Origin: Natrialba chahannaoensis JCM 10990 | GTDB taxonomy: Archaea; Halobacteriota; Halobacteria; Halobacteriales; Natrialbaceae | DNA: 36,765 nucleotides | Reading direction: 5' to 3' | NCBI RefSeq assembly: GCF_000337135.1 | Contig: NZ_AOIN01000040.1 | Location: 402-37,166, forward strand | Part shown: piece after piece, positions 14,772 through 23,916 of the stretch | Numbering within the stretch: the first letter of the stretch is position 1 | How the letters are laid out: each line of letters opens with the position of its first letter | The notes under the pieces: generated by a model | What the model was told of the DNA's origin: nothing | The model's input: only the letters and a program-made list of their open reading frames with translations | The model's database searches: none | Program-made: the position numbers and the translations under genes

Positions 14772-15167
14772 ATGGACGGCGAAATCTCTCCCGACGAAGT
14801 CAAGGAGTTACTCGAGTCGGACGCCGACGTTCGCATCGTCGATATCCGCGATCAGCACAGTTTTTCCCACAGCCAGATTCCCGGCAGCGAGAACGTGCCC
14901 TTCCAGGAACTCACGAGTCGCGTCGAGGAACTCGAAGATGCCTCGCGTATCGTCACCGTCTGTCCGCACGGGAAGGCGAGTGTACAGGCAGCCCAACTGC
15001 TCAGTTCGTACGAGGGAACCGCGGATGCACAGATCGAGAGTATGGCTGGCGGTCTCGAAAAGTACGGTATGAAGTTCGGGCTCGTCTCCGGTGGCACCGA
15101 GGCGAGTGCTGACGGTGGTGCCAACAGTGAGAGTAGCGCTGACGCTGGTGCAGAGTCCCCGTTCTAA
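14772..15167 (+). CDS. Single-domain rhodanese-like protein
   Basis: A 131-residue protein: opening ISPDEVKELLESDADVRIVD, then IRDQHSFSHSQIPGSENVPF, the standard rhodanese fold. The active-site loop is VCPHGKAS with Cys64, so it can carry a persulfide or act as a sulfur transferase. The last 25 residues (Ala/Ser/Gly/Asp) are disordered. A CTTATTC box at 14741-14747 lies 28 nt upstream of the ATG at 14772, supporting this start over an upstream GTG/ATG at 14736. Monocistronic. Confidence 0.88.
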   Translation: MDGEISPDEVKELLESDADVRIVDIRDQHSFSHSQIPGSENVPFQELTSRVEELEDASRIVTVCPHGKASVQAAQLLSSYEGTADAQIESMAGGLEKYGMKFGLVSGGTEASADGGANSESSADAGAESPF

Positions 15168-15358
15168 CTGTCGGTGTTGTCGCGCCGCTCGTCGTAACCA
15201 CTCTCCAAGCGCGAAGAAAGGGTCAGACGACCCATACGACACCGCTCGGCACCGCGAAAATACCGGGCCGCGGTTACTCATCGTCCGATTCGAGACCGGC
15301 GAGTTGCCGGTCGCCATTGCGTCGTGGGTTCGGAAGTCGTCTCAGATCATCGCGGGCA

Positions 15359-15652
15359 TTAGGCGACGTTGAAACCGCGATCCCGAAGGAACTCTTCGAT
15401 GCGTCCGGTGTGATTGCCCTGCAGCTCGATCTGACCGTCTTCGACGGTCCCGCCACAGGCAAACTTGGACTTGAGATCCGACGAGAGACTGTCCAGATCG
15501 ACGTCCTTCGGATCGAATCCTTCGACGATCGTTACCTCCTTACCGTATCTGCGCTCGTCAATGCGGATGTTGAGTTGCTGTTGTCCCTTGGCCACGTCTT
15601 CACAGACGCAGAGTTCCTCAGGCAGCCCGCACGTCGAGCAGACTTCCGACAT
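15359..15652 (-). CDS. sui1: Translation initiation factor eIF1/SUI1 family protein
   Basis: A 97-residue protein of the SUI1/YciH family that promotes correct start-codon selection on the small ribosomal subunit. The N-terminus holds [13 protein letters not shown], four Cys that probably bind zinc. The SUI1 domain ([20 protein letters not shown], then [20 protein letters not shown], then a [15 protein letters not shown] ending) is complete. Start at 15652 agrees with a TATA box 25-32 nt upstream. It lies 119 bp behind the transglutaminase gene but has its own promoter. Confidence 0.93.
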   Translation of the reverse strand: MSEVCSTCGLPEELCVCEDVAKGQQQLNIRIDERRYGKEVTIVEGFDPKDVDLDSLSSDLKSKFACGGTVEDGQIELQGNHTGRIEEFLRDRGFNVA

Positions 15653-15676
15653 TACGTTCCTTGCTACGAAATGGCC

Positions 15677-15684
15677 ATATTAAA
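15677..15684 (-). promoter_or_regulatory. TATA box of the SUI1 gene
   Basis: TTTAATAT on the minus strand, centred 28 nt upstream of the ATG at 15652. This is a clear leaderless promoter separating the gene from the transglutaminase operon upstream. Confidence 0.65.
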
Positions 15685-15771
15685 CACTATCGGGACCTAC
15701 ATGCTGTCGTGTGGTTCTTTTTGAGTGACCCACCCCGTACGGTACTCATTTTGGAGCGTCTCGAGCGCTGA

Positions 15772-18240
15772 TCAGTTCCCGGAGTGGGTGGTGTCGTCAT
15801 CGTCACAGGTACTCTTGTCACCGTTCTCGCTGCTATCGTCACCACTGCCACCACCGCCATCCCCATCGCCAGTATCGGCACCTATCCCACCCATCGGCAA
15901 CTGTTCGCGCGCAAGTTCGTCAACGGCCTCGATCGTCTTCGCTGCCTCTTGCCGGCTCACACCGCCGCCGTAGACGGCTCGCTCGTAGGACTCGAGTACC
16001 GTCTCGATTCGATCGTCTGCGGGATCCAGGCTGCCTTTACCATCGCCCGTGACCTCGTCCCGAAGCGCTGCGACGTACGACCGGGCTGACTCACCCGGTC
16101 GCCGAGCTCGGTGAGTCCGGCCGAGCAGTCGCTCGAGGCGGCGATAGGCGCGCGCCGCGTCGTCGTCGGGGTTGTCAGTCGATCGTTGCCAGAAGAGGCC
16201 GACGAGGTGCTGGAGGCGCTTTCGGCCGTCCGTGCGATGGATGCCAGCTGCGAGCCCAATGAGGACGACTGTTGTGAGTGCAAGCAGTTCGCGTGAGACG
16301 GTAAATGGAAGCGAGAGTGCGCTGCGCTCGTCGCCCGTGTCACTGCCGTCATCGGAGCCGGGATCGGTTCCGTCGGTCGTTCCATTGTTTCCGTTTTCTG
16401 GGTCTGGATCAGGATCGGGTTCTGGATCACGTTCGTCACCGTTCGTCTCATTGTTGTCCTCTTCTTCGGGATCTGCTGGATCACGTTCGTCCTGTTCGTC
16501 TTCGTCGTCATCATCCTCGCGGACCGGCACGTCTTCGCTCTCTTCGATGTCGACGTTCTCGACGCCATCTTCGCGTGCGTCCTCGAGTTGGTCGGCGTGG
16601 ACATCGTCGCGTTCACCGCTTGGCGTCGGTTCGAAGGCGACCCAGCCGTGATCGGGGAAGTAGACCTCGACCCAGGCGTGAGCGTCGAGTCCACGGACGA
16701 CGTGGGTGGTGTCGTCAACCTGCTGGCCACTGGTGTAGCCGGTGACGTACCGTGTCGGCACCTCCTCAGCGCGCAGCATCTGGGTCATCGTCGTCGCGAA
16801 GTAGATACAGTAGCCCTCGTCCATCTCGAAGAGGAACTCCTCGGCGACGTTGCCACTCGGCTGGTCGACGTCGAGCGAGTACGACTTCGACGTCCGGAGG
16901 TGGTGCTCGATCGCCGCCGCCTTCTCGTACGGCGTCTCGGCGTCAGCCGTTACGTTCGCGGTGTACTCGGCAAATTCGTCGGATGTATCCTCGGGCTGTT
17001 GCAGGTAGCGATCCCTGACGTGTTCGGGATAGTCGGTTCCTGCCTGTTGGAGCTCGCCATGCCCGGGGTCGACGATGGCGCTCTCGGCGACGTAGCTGTC
17101 ACCCTCGATCAACGTGGTCGAGGGGTGGACCTGCCCGTGTGAGGTGACCTCTGCGTACTGCGCTGCGCCGTCGGTGACCGACAACGGCTGTGGCGCGACC
17201 GGCATGACGCCGATATCGGTCTCCGCGGTCACGAGTTGCTGCATCGTCTCGTGGTCGCCCGGCGGCTCGTTTATCGGCCCGTCGAGTGGCTGTTCCTGTC
17301 CAGTTCGGACCCACTCGTCCCCTGTGAACCGGTCATAGACGCCCGTCCGCCAGTAGGAGGGGCGTTCCGATTCGACCGTAAAGCGAACCTCCGGTGAGAG
17401 GTCGACCTGCCCGGTGAACCCCGAGCGCTCACCGGCCGAATCGATGGTGCCCTCAAGTGTTCCCGCGTCCGTTGCCCCGATGCTCGCTGGCCCCGAATCA
17501 CCGCCGGGGACGAACGAGACGGACAGCGAGAGGACGATGATGAGCGCAAAGAGGACTGCAAGCAGGTCGGCCTGGCTGATCGAGCCGCCGCGGCGCTCGA
17601 GTTCACCGAAGCCAACTGCACCCAGCCCGGCGAGCGTGCCAAGCAGGGTGACGTTGAGGTTGGCGTCACCGGTGAGCACCAGGAAAAGGAGGGCGAAACC
17701 GCCGGGGAGGACACTCAGCGCGTAGCGACCGCGGAGGGCGAGATACCACGTGAGGAACACCGGCGCGGGGGCAAAACCCAGCGTCCAGATGCCGGCTTCG
17801 ACGGTGCGGATGAGCTGGTGTCCGGTCGCGAGCGTACCGATGTCAGCGGCCAGCGCGCCGGTCTGTGAGAGCACGATACCGACGCCGACACCGCTGCTCT
17901 CAAGGTAGTAGGCGAAGCCGAGACCGGCGACGGTGAGCGCCGCGAGCAGTGCGGTTCGTGGCCGGATCAGCCGTGCCAGTAGCGTTCCGGCGAGGAGCAT
18001 CCCGACGACGAGTGCGAACAGCGACGGCGTTCCGCCGACGGCCTGGGTCACCTCGTGGAGGACGCGGACGAACGACGCAATCAGCAACAGCGCGCAGCCA
18101 AGCGCGAGGATACGGAACATGTCGGGGCCGATCGACCGGGACTGGGATGCAGTGTCGGTGACACCGAGCGAGATCGTCCGCGCGTTTCGGCGGTCGCTGC
18201 TGGTTCCGGTGGCGCTACCACTGCCGGTATCTGTGCTCAC
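15772..18240 (-). CDS. TgpA-type membrane transglutaminase-like protein (DUF3488/DUF4129)
   Basis: An 822-residue membrane protein, last gene of the MoxR-DUF58-transglutaminase set. Residues about 40-250 hold six or seven TM helices (DUF3488). An extracytoplasmic transglutaminase-like domain follows, with Cys478 in EGYC and His521 in HAWVEVYF. The third triad position, usually Asp in FDPTP, is Glu537 in FEPTP. A very acidic linker (about 550-640) leads to one more TM helix and a cytoplasmic helical domain of DUF4129 type (AYRRLERLLGRTHRARRPGE). The end is low-complexity Gly/Asp. Start is GTG at 18240, sharing four bases with the DUF58 stop. Likely a peptidase or crosslinking enzyme at the membrane; the role in archaea is unknown. 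Confidence 0.88.
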   Translation of the reverse strand: MSTDTGSGSATGTSSDRRNARTISLGVTDTASQSRSIGPDMFRILALGCALLLIASFVRVLHEVTQAVGGTPSLFALVVGMLLAGTLLARLIRPRTALLAALTVAGLGFAYYLESSGVGVGIVLSQTGALAADIGTLATGHQLIRTVEAGIWTLGFAPAPVFLTWYLALRGRYALSVLPGGFALLFLVLTGDANLNVTLLGTLAGLGAVGFGELERRGGSISQADLLAVLFALIIVLSLSVSFVPGGDSGPASIGATDAGTLEGTIDSAGERSGFTGQVDLSPEVRFTVESERPSYWRTGVYDRFTGDEWVRTGQEQPLDGPINEPPGDHETMQQLVTAETDIGVMPVAPQPLSVTDGAAQYAEVTSHGQVHPSTTLIEGDSYVAESAIVDPGHGELQQAGTDYPEHVRDRYLQQPEDTSDEFAEYTANVTADAETPYEKAAAIEHHLRTSKSYSLDVDQPSGNVAEEFLFEMDEGYCIYFATTMTQMLRAEEVPTRYVTGYTSGQQVDDTTHVVRGLDAHAWVEVYFPDHGWVAFEPTPSGERDDVHADQLEDAREDGVENVDIEESEDVPVREDDDDEDEQDERDPADPEEEDNNETNGDERDPEPDPDPDPENGNNGTTDGTDPGSDDGSDTGDERSALSLPFTVSRELLALTTVVLIGLAAGIHRTDGRKRLQHLVGLFWQRSTDNPDDDAARAYRRLERLLGRTHRARRPGESARSYVAALRDEVTGDGKGSLDPADDRIETVLESYERAVYGGGVSRQEAAKTIEAVDELAREQLPMGGIGADTGDGDGGGGSGDDSSENGDKSTCDDDDTTHSGN

Positions 18241-19556
18241 GGCAACACCCCCGATTCTTCTCCCGTGCCCGTCCCAGTGCCATTGTCGTGGTTGTGAGGG
18301 CCGTTCGTCGCCTGGCGCTGGCGATCCCGTCTCCGTTCTTGGTCGCGTTCATGTTCGTGCCTGTGCCTGTTCCCCTGCCCGCGACCTCGTTCCGACGTTC
18401 GATCTGCACCTCCCTCGTTTCGAAGTCGATCGAATTCGAACTCGAACTCGAGTGCACGCTCGCCGTGGGCTGCGTGCCCTTCCCCAATGATGACGGTCGT
18501 GCCGGACGTCCCGGCCACAACGCAGACATCGGCGTCAGCGCGTTCTTGCTCCGTGAGTGTGGCTGTCCCTGCGCGAGGCTCGAGTGCGGCGAGGACGCCG
18601 AGCAGGTCGTAGTAGTGGTCCAGCCCGGTGTCGGGCTGGCGTTCGGTGCCGTCGACGAGGAGGCCAACCTGAATGTTCGCCTCGTGAATTGCCGTTACGA
18701 CGCTCGCGACTGCGCTCGCGAGGTCGTCCTCACGGCCGGAGAGACACTCTGCAGCGACGGTGATCGAACCGAGTCCCTCGTCGGCGGCGTACTCCGTGAC
18801 GACGAGATCGTCCTCGGGCTGTTTGGCGGCGGCCTTCCAGTGGACGTCACGCAGCGAGTCACCGCGGCGGTACTCCCGGAGGTGGTCGAACTCTTTGCGG
18901 CTTCGGCGGGCTGTTGCATCTGCGATGGTTTGCAGTCGCTGTCCCAGTTCGCCGTCGAGGCTGCAGATCGCTGGATACACCGTGATCTGAATTCGCTCGT
19001 CGTACTCGTAGCGGCGTGCGAACAGTCCGAAAATATCGCTAACGGTGATCGAGACGGGACCGACAGCACGTTCACCACGGCTGGTGAGCTCGACTTCGTA
19101 GCTCACGTGCGTCTCGCCGTCGAGAATCGCACGTGTCGAGAGTTCGTCCATCTCGTCGGTGGCCGTCGGTCGAAGTCCCGTCCCAACCGCATCGCGAACC
19201 GTTGCGGCGATGTCGCTCTCCGTCTCGATGACGAACGCTATTTCGCGTGTCTCGCCGACGAAGCCGTCGTCAACGGGCTGTCGTCTGACAGCCGGTCGGT
19301 CGCGCCGAAACGTGATGAGGAAGCTGGCAGCCAGGACGATGACCAGCGGTGCGACGATGGCGTTCAGTGCTCGTGGACCGTACTGCCAGCTCATTGCAAG
19401 CGAGCCGACGATTGCAACAAGGACGACCCACCCGCGAGCAGTGACTCTCATGTGTGCGGTGTGGGTGTCGTGGCTGTTCCTGTAGTTGTACCTGGTACTG
19501 CTATCGGTCCCGGTACTGGTGCTGGTACCTCCATCATCGCCACTGTCATCCGTCAA
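18237..19556 (-). CDS. DUF58 domain protein
   Basis: A protein of up to 439 residues. After a Ser/Thr-rich N-terminus, two TM helices (VVLVAIVGSLAMSW and LNAIVAPLVIVLAASFLITF) anchor a beta-rich part. The DUF58 signature follows: REYRRGDSLRDVHWKAAAKQ (about residue 230). The last 80 residues are low complexity (Arg/His/Gly). DUF58 proteins are encoded beside MoxR ATPases and are thought to be their partners. Frame start TTG at 19556 overlaps the end of the MoxR gene; the ATG at 19451 (MRVTARGWVVL), just before the first TM, is an equally good start. The stop overlaps the GTG of the transglutaminase gene. Confidence 0.88.
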   Translation of the reverse strand: MTDDSGDDGGTSTSTGTDSSTRYNYRNSHDTHTAHMRVTARGWVVLVAIVGSLAMSWQYGPRALNAIVAPLVIVLAASFLITFRRDRPAVRRQPVDDGFVGETREIAFVIETESDIAATVRDAVGTGLRPTATDEMDELSTRAILDGETHVSYEVELTSRGERAVGPVSITVSDIFGLFARRYEYDERIQITVYPAICSLDGELGQRLQTIADATARRSRKEFDHLREYRRGDSLRDVHWKAAAKQPEDDLVVTEYAADEGLGSITVAAECLSGREDDLASAVASVVTAIHEANIQVGLLVDGTERQPDTGLDHYYDLLGVLAALEPRAGTATLTEQERADADVCVVAGTSGTTVIIGEGHAAHGERALEFEFEFDRLRNEGGADRTSERGRGQGNRHRHEHERDQERRRDRQRQATNGPHNHDNGTGTGTGEESGVLP

Positions 19557-20553
19557 CCGGAACCTGCTCGAGTGCGTCCGCGACGATTGCTTTTCCGTCC
19601 CGTGTGCGGTTGTTCGTCTTCACACGGTGGCTCAGCACGACGGCAGCTTCGGCCTGCACGTCGTCCGGCGTCACGTAGTCGCGACCATTGATGACCGCGC
19701 GAGCCTGCGCCGCCCGGAGTAACGCGATCGTTCCGCGTGGACTCGCACCGATATGGGCGTTTTCGCGTGTATAGCCTGCTAACCGGGTCACGTACGCCCG
19801 AACTGGCGCTGCCACCTCGATGCGGGAGACGGTTTCCCGAGCACGCACCAGCGTCTCGCGGTCCGTGACGGACTCGAGTTCCTCGATCGGATGGGTGCCG
19901 ACGGTTCGGCCGAGCAGTTCGGCTTCGTCCTTGGGGTCTGGATAGCCGAGATGCAGTTTCTTCATGAACCGATCGAGTTCGGCAAAGGGAAGATCGTAAG
20001 TTCGGTTCGGCTCGATGGCGTTCTGCGTTGCGATGACGGTGAACGGCGAGGGGAGTGACCGCGTTTCACCGTCAGCCGTGACCTGCTGTTCTTCCATCGC
20101 CTCAAGGAGCGCAGATTGTGTCTTCGGCGGTGCACGGTTGATCTCGTCGCCGAGAACGATATTGCCGAAGATAGGGCCGGGCTGGAACTCGAACTCGCGG
20201 GTCTGTTGGTTGAAGACGTTCACGCCGGTCACGTCCGTTGGCAACAGATCCGGGGTGAACTGAATCCGGCGGAACGTACAGTCGACCGAGGTCGCAATCG
20301 ACCGCGCGAGCATCGTCTTTCCGACGCCGGGAACGTCGTCGAGCAACACGTGTCCGCGGCCAAGGAGGGCGGTGATGACGTGCTCGATGACGGACTCGTG
20401 GCCGACGATCACGCGCGCGACGTTGTCCTCGATGTCGGTACCGATCGACTCGACGCGTGTGAGCGGTAAGGGGTCGATTTCCTCAGTCTGCTCGTCAGCG
20501 TCAATCGGCGTCGTCTCGAGTACCATGTCGGTCGGTGGGTCAGCATCAGTCAT
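19546..20553 (-). CDS. MoxR-family AAA+ ATPase
   Basis: A 335-residue soluble ATPase. Walker A is GVGKTMLARS (K79), Walker B is LGDEINRAPPKTQ (D136, E137), with sensor 1 in FTVIATQNAIEPNRTY. The C-terminal lid has HIGASPRGTIALLRAAQARA, a hallmark of MoxR. These ATPases act as chaperone-like activators of partner proteins, often von Willebrand A or DUF58 proteins. It starts the three-gene operon, its end overlapping the DUF58 start by 11 bases, and the two others follow in overlap. The first 35 residues are acidic and disordered. ATG at 20553. Confidence 0.93.
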   Translation of the reverse strand: MTDADPPTDMVLETTPIDADEQTEEIDPLPLTRVESIGTDIEDNVARVIVGHESVIEHVITALLGRGHVLLDDVPGVGKTMLARSIATSVDCTFRRIQFTPDLLPTDVTGVNVFNQQTREFEFQPGPIFGNIVLGDEINRAPPKTQSALLEAMEEQQVTADGETRSLPSPFTVIATQNAIEPNRTYDLPFAELDRFMKKLHLGYPDPKDEAELLGRTVGTHPIEELESVTDRETLVRARETVSRIEVAAPVRAYVTRLAGYTRENAHIGASPRGTIALLRAAQARAVINGRDYVTPDDVQAEAAVVLSHRVKTNNRTRDGKAIVADALEQVPVDG

Positions 20554-20830
20554 CGGTCGAGGTGGGTGAGGGAGGGTGGTTCGTAGGCGGGGAGCACGGA
20601 TTCATCTCGTTTGTCCGACTTGCGCAGGTCGTGAATATATGCTTTGTGTCGTTCCGGGTGACTATCATCCGCGCAGACTGCTTTCTGTGTGAGTGGGTCT
20701 CGTACCGTACTACGACGGCTTCAATAAAGTATGCTTGGCCTGCTGGCGTCGTTTGACAGGTCGTAGATGACCGCTGGCGGCGCTACGCAGCAGGTACTAA
20801 TCAGAAAATGATACTGTGTGTATCGCCGAT
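20554..20830. other. Intergenic region between the MoxR operon and the cold-shock gene
   Basis: 277 bp with no credible gene. It holds a palindromic-looking A/T box AATATATG at about 20634-20641, a possible promoter for the MoxR operon with a leader of some 50 nt, and a further A/T box AATAAAGTAT near 20723. I see no clear terminator for the cold-shock gene. Confidence 0.4.
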
Positions 20831-21025
20831 CTAGAGGCGCTCGACGTTCGTCGCGCGCGGCCCTTTCTCGGCCTCTTCGATCTCGAACTCGACTTCCTGG
20901 CCCTCTTCTAGGTCAGGTCCGCCAACGTCTTCCATGTGGAAGAACACGTCCTCGTCCGCGTCCTCGGTCTCGATGAATCCGTAACCGCCGGTGTCGTTGA
21001 AGAATGCAACCGTGCCTTTCGCCAT
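20831..21025 (-). CDS. cspA: Cold-shock domain protein
   Basis: A 64-residue cold-shock protein binding single-stranded nucleic acid. MAKGTVAFFNDTGGYGFIET contains the RNP1-like motif (GYGFIE; the usual Lys-Gly-Phe-Gly is replaced by Gly-Gly-Tyr-Gly), and VFFHMEDV is the RNP2-like block (VFVHFS in bacteria). The protein is very acidic (haloarchaeal adaptation). The start is the ATG at 21025, which gives the family N-terminus; the open frame extends to 21109 but crosses the promoter. Confidence 0.95.
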   Translation of the reverse strand: MAKGTVAFFNDTGGYGFIETEDADEDVFFHMEDVGGPDLEEGQEVEFEIEEAEKGPRATNVERL

Positions 21026-21050
21026 TGCAGGTTTACAAAGCGGCGATGAA

Positions 21051-21059
21051 GATATAAAT
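21051..21059 (-). promoter_or_regulatory. TATA box of the cold-shock gene
   Basis: ATTTATATC on the minus strand, centred 30 nt upstream of the ATG at 21025, a strong archaeal TATA box for a leaderless or nearly leaderless mRNA. It confirms the internal ATG as the start. Confidence 0.75.
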
Positions 21060-21200
21060 GTTCGGGGGACTGGCGCTCTATCCGTCCGAAAACCGACTGA
21101 TATCACCACGTAGACGGATCATGTGGCGCTTTTCCGAAAGTCGACTCTCCGAGCGAGCGACCTCCGGTACAGAACCACAACAGACAGTCTCAGGCGGTAC

Positions 21201-21569
21201 TTACCAGACCTTACACGCTGGGCAGACGAACTGGCCGTCGTCACGCCAGAGGCGGCGACTCTCTGCGTCACACTCCGTGCAGGTGTGTGGGAACTCGCTG
21301 TCGGGAGGTTGGACCGCGTAGGTGGCAAGCGAGGTGGTGAGTTCGATAGTGGTCGCGTCAGTGGCGGATTTCTCGTCCCCTGTGTCTGTTTCTGTCTGAG
21401 AGTCTGCCGTCGATGTGGGTGCGGATTCAGAATCAAACGCTGATCCGTTCTCTGCCGCTGACTCGGACGCAGCGTCGTCGTCTGCGTCCGTTCCAAACGA
21501 AGACAGGGTCGCGTCGTCAGTCACAGCCGTCCGTACGACTGTATTTGGCTTAGGTCCGGCGGTGTACAT
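21201..21569 (-). CDS. Hypothetical protein with C-terminal zinc ribbon
   Basis: A 122-residue protein. Residues 1-85 are a disordered acidic Ser/Thr/Asp region. The C-terminus carries CTECDAESRRLWRDDGQFVC then PAC, that is CX2C and CX2C separated by 14 residues, a small zinc ribbon like those of many short haloarchaeal proteins. No function known. An A/T box near 21597-21605 (CAGTATAGT on the minus strand) is about 30 nt upstream of the ATG, which supports expression. Confidence 0.7.
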   Translation of the reverse strand: MYTAGPKPNTVVRTAVTDDATLSSFGTDADDDAASESAAENGSAFDSESAPTSTADSQTETDTGDEKSATDATTIELTTSLATYAVQPPDSEFPHTCTECDAESRRLWRDDGQFVCPACKVW

Positions 21570-21709
21570 GCCGCACAGCAGACACCACTCTCACGCATCA
21601 CTATACTGCACCCTGCACCACACCGCGACCGCCGCTGGCACAACCCGTCCCAGCCACCTCCTCGCACGCGACCGGCACGGCCAAGTACCACCGGTGACAA
21701 CCCCCACGC

Positions 21710-21904
21710 ATGGAAACCGTCGCAGTACTGAACGCCATCGTGGATAACATCATCGAGATGAACGAATACTTCAGTGGTGTCGCGACCGGCGAGGGATTCG
21801 CACCGCTGCTTATGATCGCCGGCACACTCCTCGTCGTCTTCTCGCTGGGCGTCTTCGGTGCGCTCACCGCCGGTGCGTTCGCCGGCCTCTTTACGAGCAA
21901 CTAG
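21710..21904 (+). CDS. Small membrane protein, 64 residues
   Basis: A 64-residue protein with an N-terminal amphipathic part (METVAVLNAIVDNIIEMNEY) and one or two hydrophobic stretches (FAPLLMIAGTLLVVFSLGVF and GALTAGAFAGLF). The pattern looks like a real short membrane protein, of a type found in haloarchaea without known function. It is divergent from the zinc-ribbon gene. No clear TATA box was seen, which lowers confidence slightly. Confidence 0.65.
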   Translation: METVAVLNAIVDNIIEMNEYFSGVATGEGFAPLLMIAGTLLVVFSLGVFGALTAGAFAGLFTSN

Positions 21905-22057
21905 ACACTCCACTGCAGTCGTTTTGTCACCACTCACCTCAGATTTCCATCGAGCCATCGCTGACTCACCTCGCAACGGAACTCCGATCCACAACCCAAC
22001 TTCTGTCTACAGTTCAACTGCTGTCCGTAACGCACTCTCGCTCCCGCCCGTAACTCA

Positions 22058-23101
22058 CTACTCCGCCGACATCGCCTGCTCCATTGCTTCGCTCGCCTTC
22101 TCGACCGCACTCTCCAGCTCCGGGCCTAACGGTGAGCCCACAACGATGCCGTCGACGTACTCGAGTACCGCCCCAAACTGTTCGGCCACCTGTTCGGTCG
22201 TGCCGGCGATACAGAACGCGTCGATCATCTCTGGGGTGACGTAGCCGAAGGCCTCGGTGAGATTGCCCTGCGAGAGCGCGTCGCTGACGGCTTCGGCAGC
22301 CTCGCGGTCGATATCGTGGCGGTCGAGCACCGGGTCGGCCGCGCCGCCGACGATGAACGCAACTGGCGGTCGTGCGGCCTCGCGGGCGTCATCTTCGTCA
22401 TCCGCGACGCTCACGCTGGCAAAGGCGAGCGCCTCGAACGGGCCGTGCTCGTCCGGGCGCTCCTCGAGTCCATGTTCCAGTTGTCCCGCGGCCCACTCGA
22501 GGTCCTTCGGGTGGGCAGCGTTCACCAGCACGCCGTCGGCGTGCTTGGCGCTCATCCGGAGCATGTGTGGGCCTTGCGCGCCGACGTAGACTGGGAGCTG
22601 CCCGGACGGCGGCTCGAGATTGAGCGACGCGTCGCTGGCTTCGAAGGTGCCGTCGTGACTCACAGTGTCGCCCGCCCAGAGGTCACGCGCCACGCCGAAC
22701 GTCTCGAGGACGCGCCGGAGCGGCCGCTCGTGCTCGATGCCGAGATTCGCGAGCGAGGAGCGGTCGCCCGCGCCAATACCGAAGACGGCACGGCCGTCGC
22801 TCTCCTCGTCGATGGTCGCGGCCTGACCGGCGAGTTTGACGGGATGGCTCTCGTATGGGTTGATGACGCCTGGACCGAGTCGAATCTCGTCGGTCGTCTG
22901 CGCCATGCGCGAGAGCGTCACGAACGGGTCGCGGTTGAAGTAGTGGCTGCTCGTGAACGCGATGTCGAAGCCCTCGTCTTCGGCGAGTGCGGCGAGGTCG
23001 GCGATGCGCTCGGTCGGATGTTCGGGGGTGAGTTCGATACCGATGGTCGGCTCGTTTCCTGGTTGTGTATCGTTGTTCATACGTTGTGTATTGTCGTTCA
23101 T
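22058..23101 (-). CDS. mer: F420-dependent luciferase-fold oxidoreductase (Mer family)
   Basis: A 347-residue TIM-barrel protein of the luciferase-like F420 family, closest to 5,10-methylenetetrahydromethanopterin reductase: TIGIELTPEHPTERIADLAA, then DIAFTSSHYFNRDPFVTLSR, then VPVYVGAQGPHMLRMSA-like (PVYVGAQGPHMLRMSAKHAD) and a C-terminal SPLGPELESAV. It reduces a pterin-bound C1 unit (or a related substrate) with reduced F420. Haloarchaea do not make methane, so the role is in C1 or folate-like metabolism. Start ATG at 23101 overlaps the cofE stop (ATGA); a second ATG follows seven codons on, inside the direct repeat MNDNTQR/MNNDTQP. Confidence 0.9.
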   Translation of the reverse strand: MNDNTQRMNNDTQPGNEPTIGIELTPEHPTERIADLAALAEDEGFDIAFTSSHYFNRDPFVTLSRMAQTTDEIRLGPGVINPYESHPVKLAGQAATIDEESDGRAVFGIGAGDRSSLANLGIEHERPLRRVLETFGVARDLWAGDTVSHDGTFEASDASLNLEPPSGQLPVYVGAQGPHMLRMSAKHADGVLVNAAHPKDLEWAAGQLEHGLEERPDEHGPFEALAFASVSVADDEDDAREAARPPVAFIVGGAADPVLDRHDIDREAAEAVSDALSQGNLTEAFGYVTPEMIDAFCIAGTTEQVAEQFGAVLEYVDGIVVGSPLGPELESAVEKASEAMEQAMSAE

Positions 23102-23880
23102 GTGCCACCCTCCCACTCCCAGCCGCGGAGCGCCTGTCTGATGAGATCGTCCTCGACCGATCGAAACAGTTCGTCGCTACCCGCGAGGTCGCCGAACGCC
23201 CAGTCGCTAACGACGACCGCAGGCGTGCCGCCGGCCCCCTCGCCGGTGACGAGGTTTGCCGCTGCGGCGAGTTCGTCCACGACGGACTGTACCGTCACGC
23301 CCAGTTCGCGGCCGTCTCGGTCCTGTTCTCCGCGCCAGTCACGACTTGCTGGCATCCCATCCCAGCCGATTGCGACGCCGCGTTGTCCGTGACGGAACGG
23401 CCGCCCGCAGGTGTCGGTGACGATTACGGCTACGTCCTCGTAGCCGTGCTCAGCCAACCCGTCTCGGATTCGGGCCGCACTCTTACTCGGCCGTTCGGGT
23501 AGCAAGAGCAGGTCGTGCTCCGGCACGTTCGAGCGGTCGATACCTGCGTTCACGCAGATGTGGCCGAATCGCGTCTCGGTCAGCAGGAAGGGCGCGTCGA
23601 TCAGCAGTTCCGTACTCTCCTCGAGTACCGCCTGGGCAAACCGGGGGTCTTTCTCTTCGCCGGCGAGCTCGGCGAGTGTGTCGGCGAGATCCTGGGCGCG
23701 GCCGCTGATGGGGTACTCCGTGAGGTCGGCGGTTCGCCCCTCGCCCTTCGAGACGACCGTGCTGGCGACGGTGAGCACGTCGCCGTCGGCGAGGTCGTCG
23801 CCGGCCCGGTCCGCGATGAGATCGGCGAGATCGTCGCCGGGACGGATCTCGGGAAGGTCCGTCACTGGTGAGAGTTCCAT
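23098..23880 (-). CDS. cofE: Coenzyme F420-0:L-glutamate ligase
   Basis: A 260-residue GTP-dependent ligase adding glutamate residues to F420-0. Family blocks are visible: GDVLTVASTVVSKGEGRTAD, then FLLTETRFGHICVNAGIDRS, then VIVTDTCGRPFRHGQRGVAI followed by GWDGMPA-like, and the C-terminal LVTGEGAGGTPAVVVSDW. The metal and GTP-binding acidic residues lie in these blocks. It is cotranscribed with mer (ATGA overlap), placing a cofactor-finishing enzyme and a cofactor user in one operon. A small membrane protein gene lies 36 bp upstream. Confidence 0.94.
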   Translation of the reverse strand: MELSPVTDLPEIRPGDDLADLIADRAGDDLADGDVLTVASTVVSKGEGRTADLTEYPISGRAQDLADTLAELAGEEKDPRFAQAVLEESTELLIDAPFLLTETRFGHICVNAGIDRSNVPEHDLLLLPERPSKSAARIRDGLAEHGYEDVAVIVTDTCGRPFRHGQRGVAIGWDGMPASRDWRGEQDRDGRELGVTVQSVVDELAAAANLVTGEGAGGTPAVVVSDWAFGDLAGSDELFRSVEDDLIRQALRGWEWEGGT

Positions 23881-23916
23881 ACTGGAGAGTCGGCGAGCGG
23901 CATCAAAAGGGCACCG

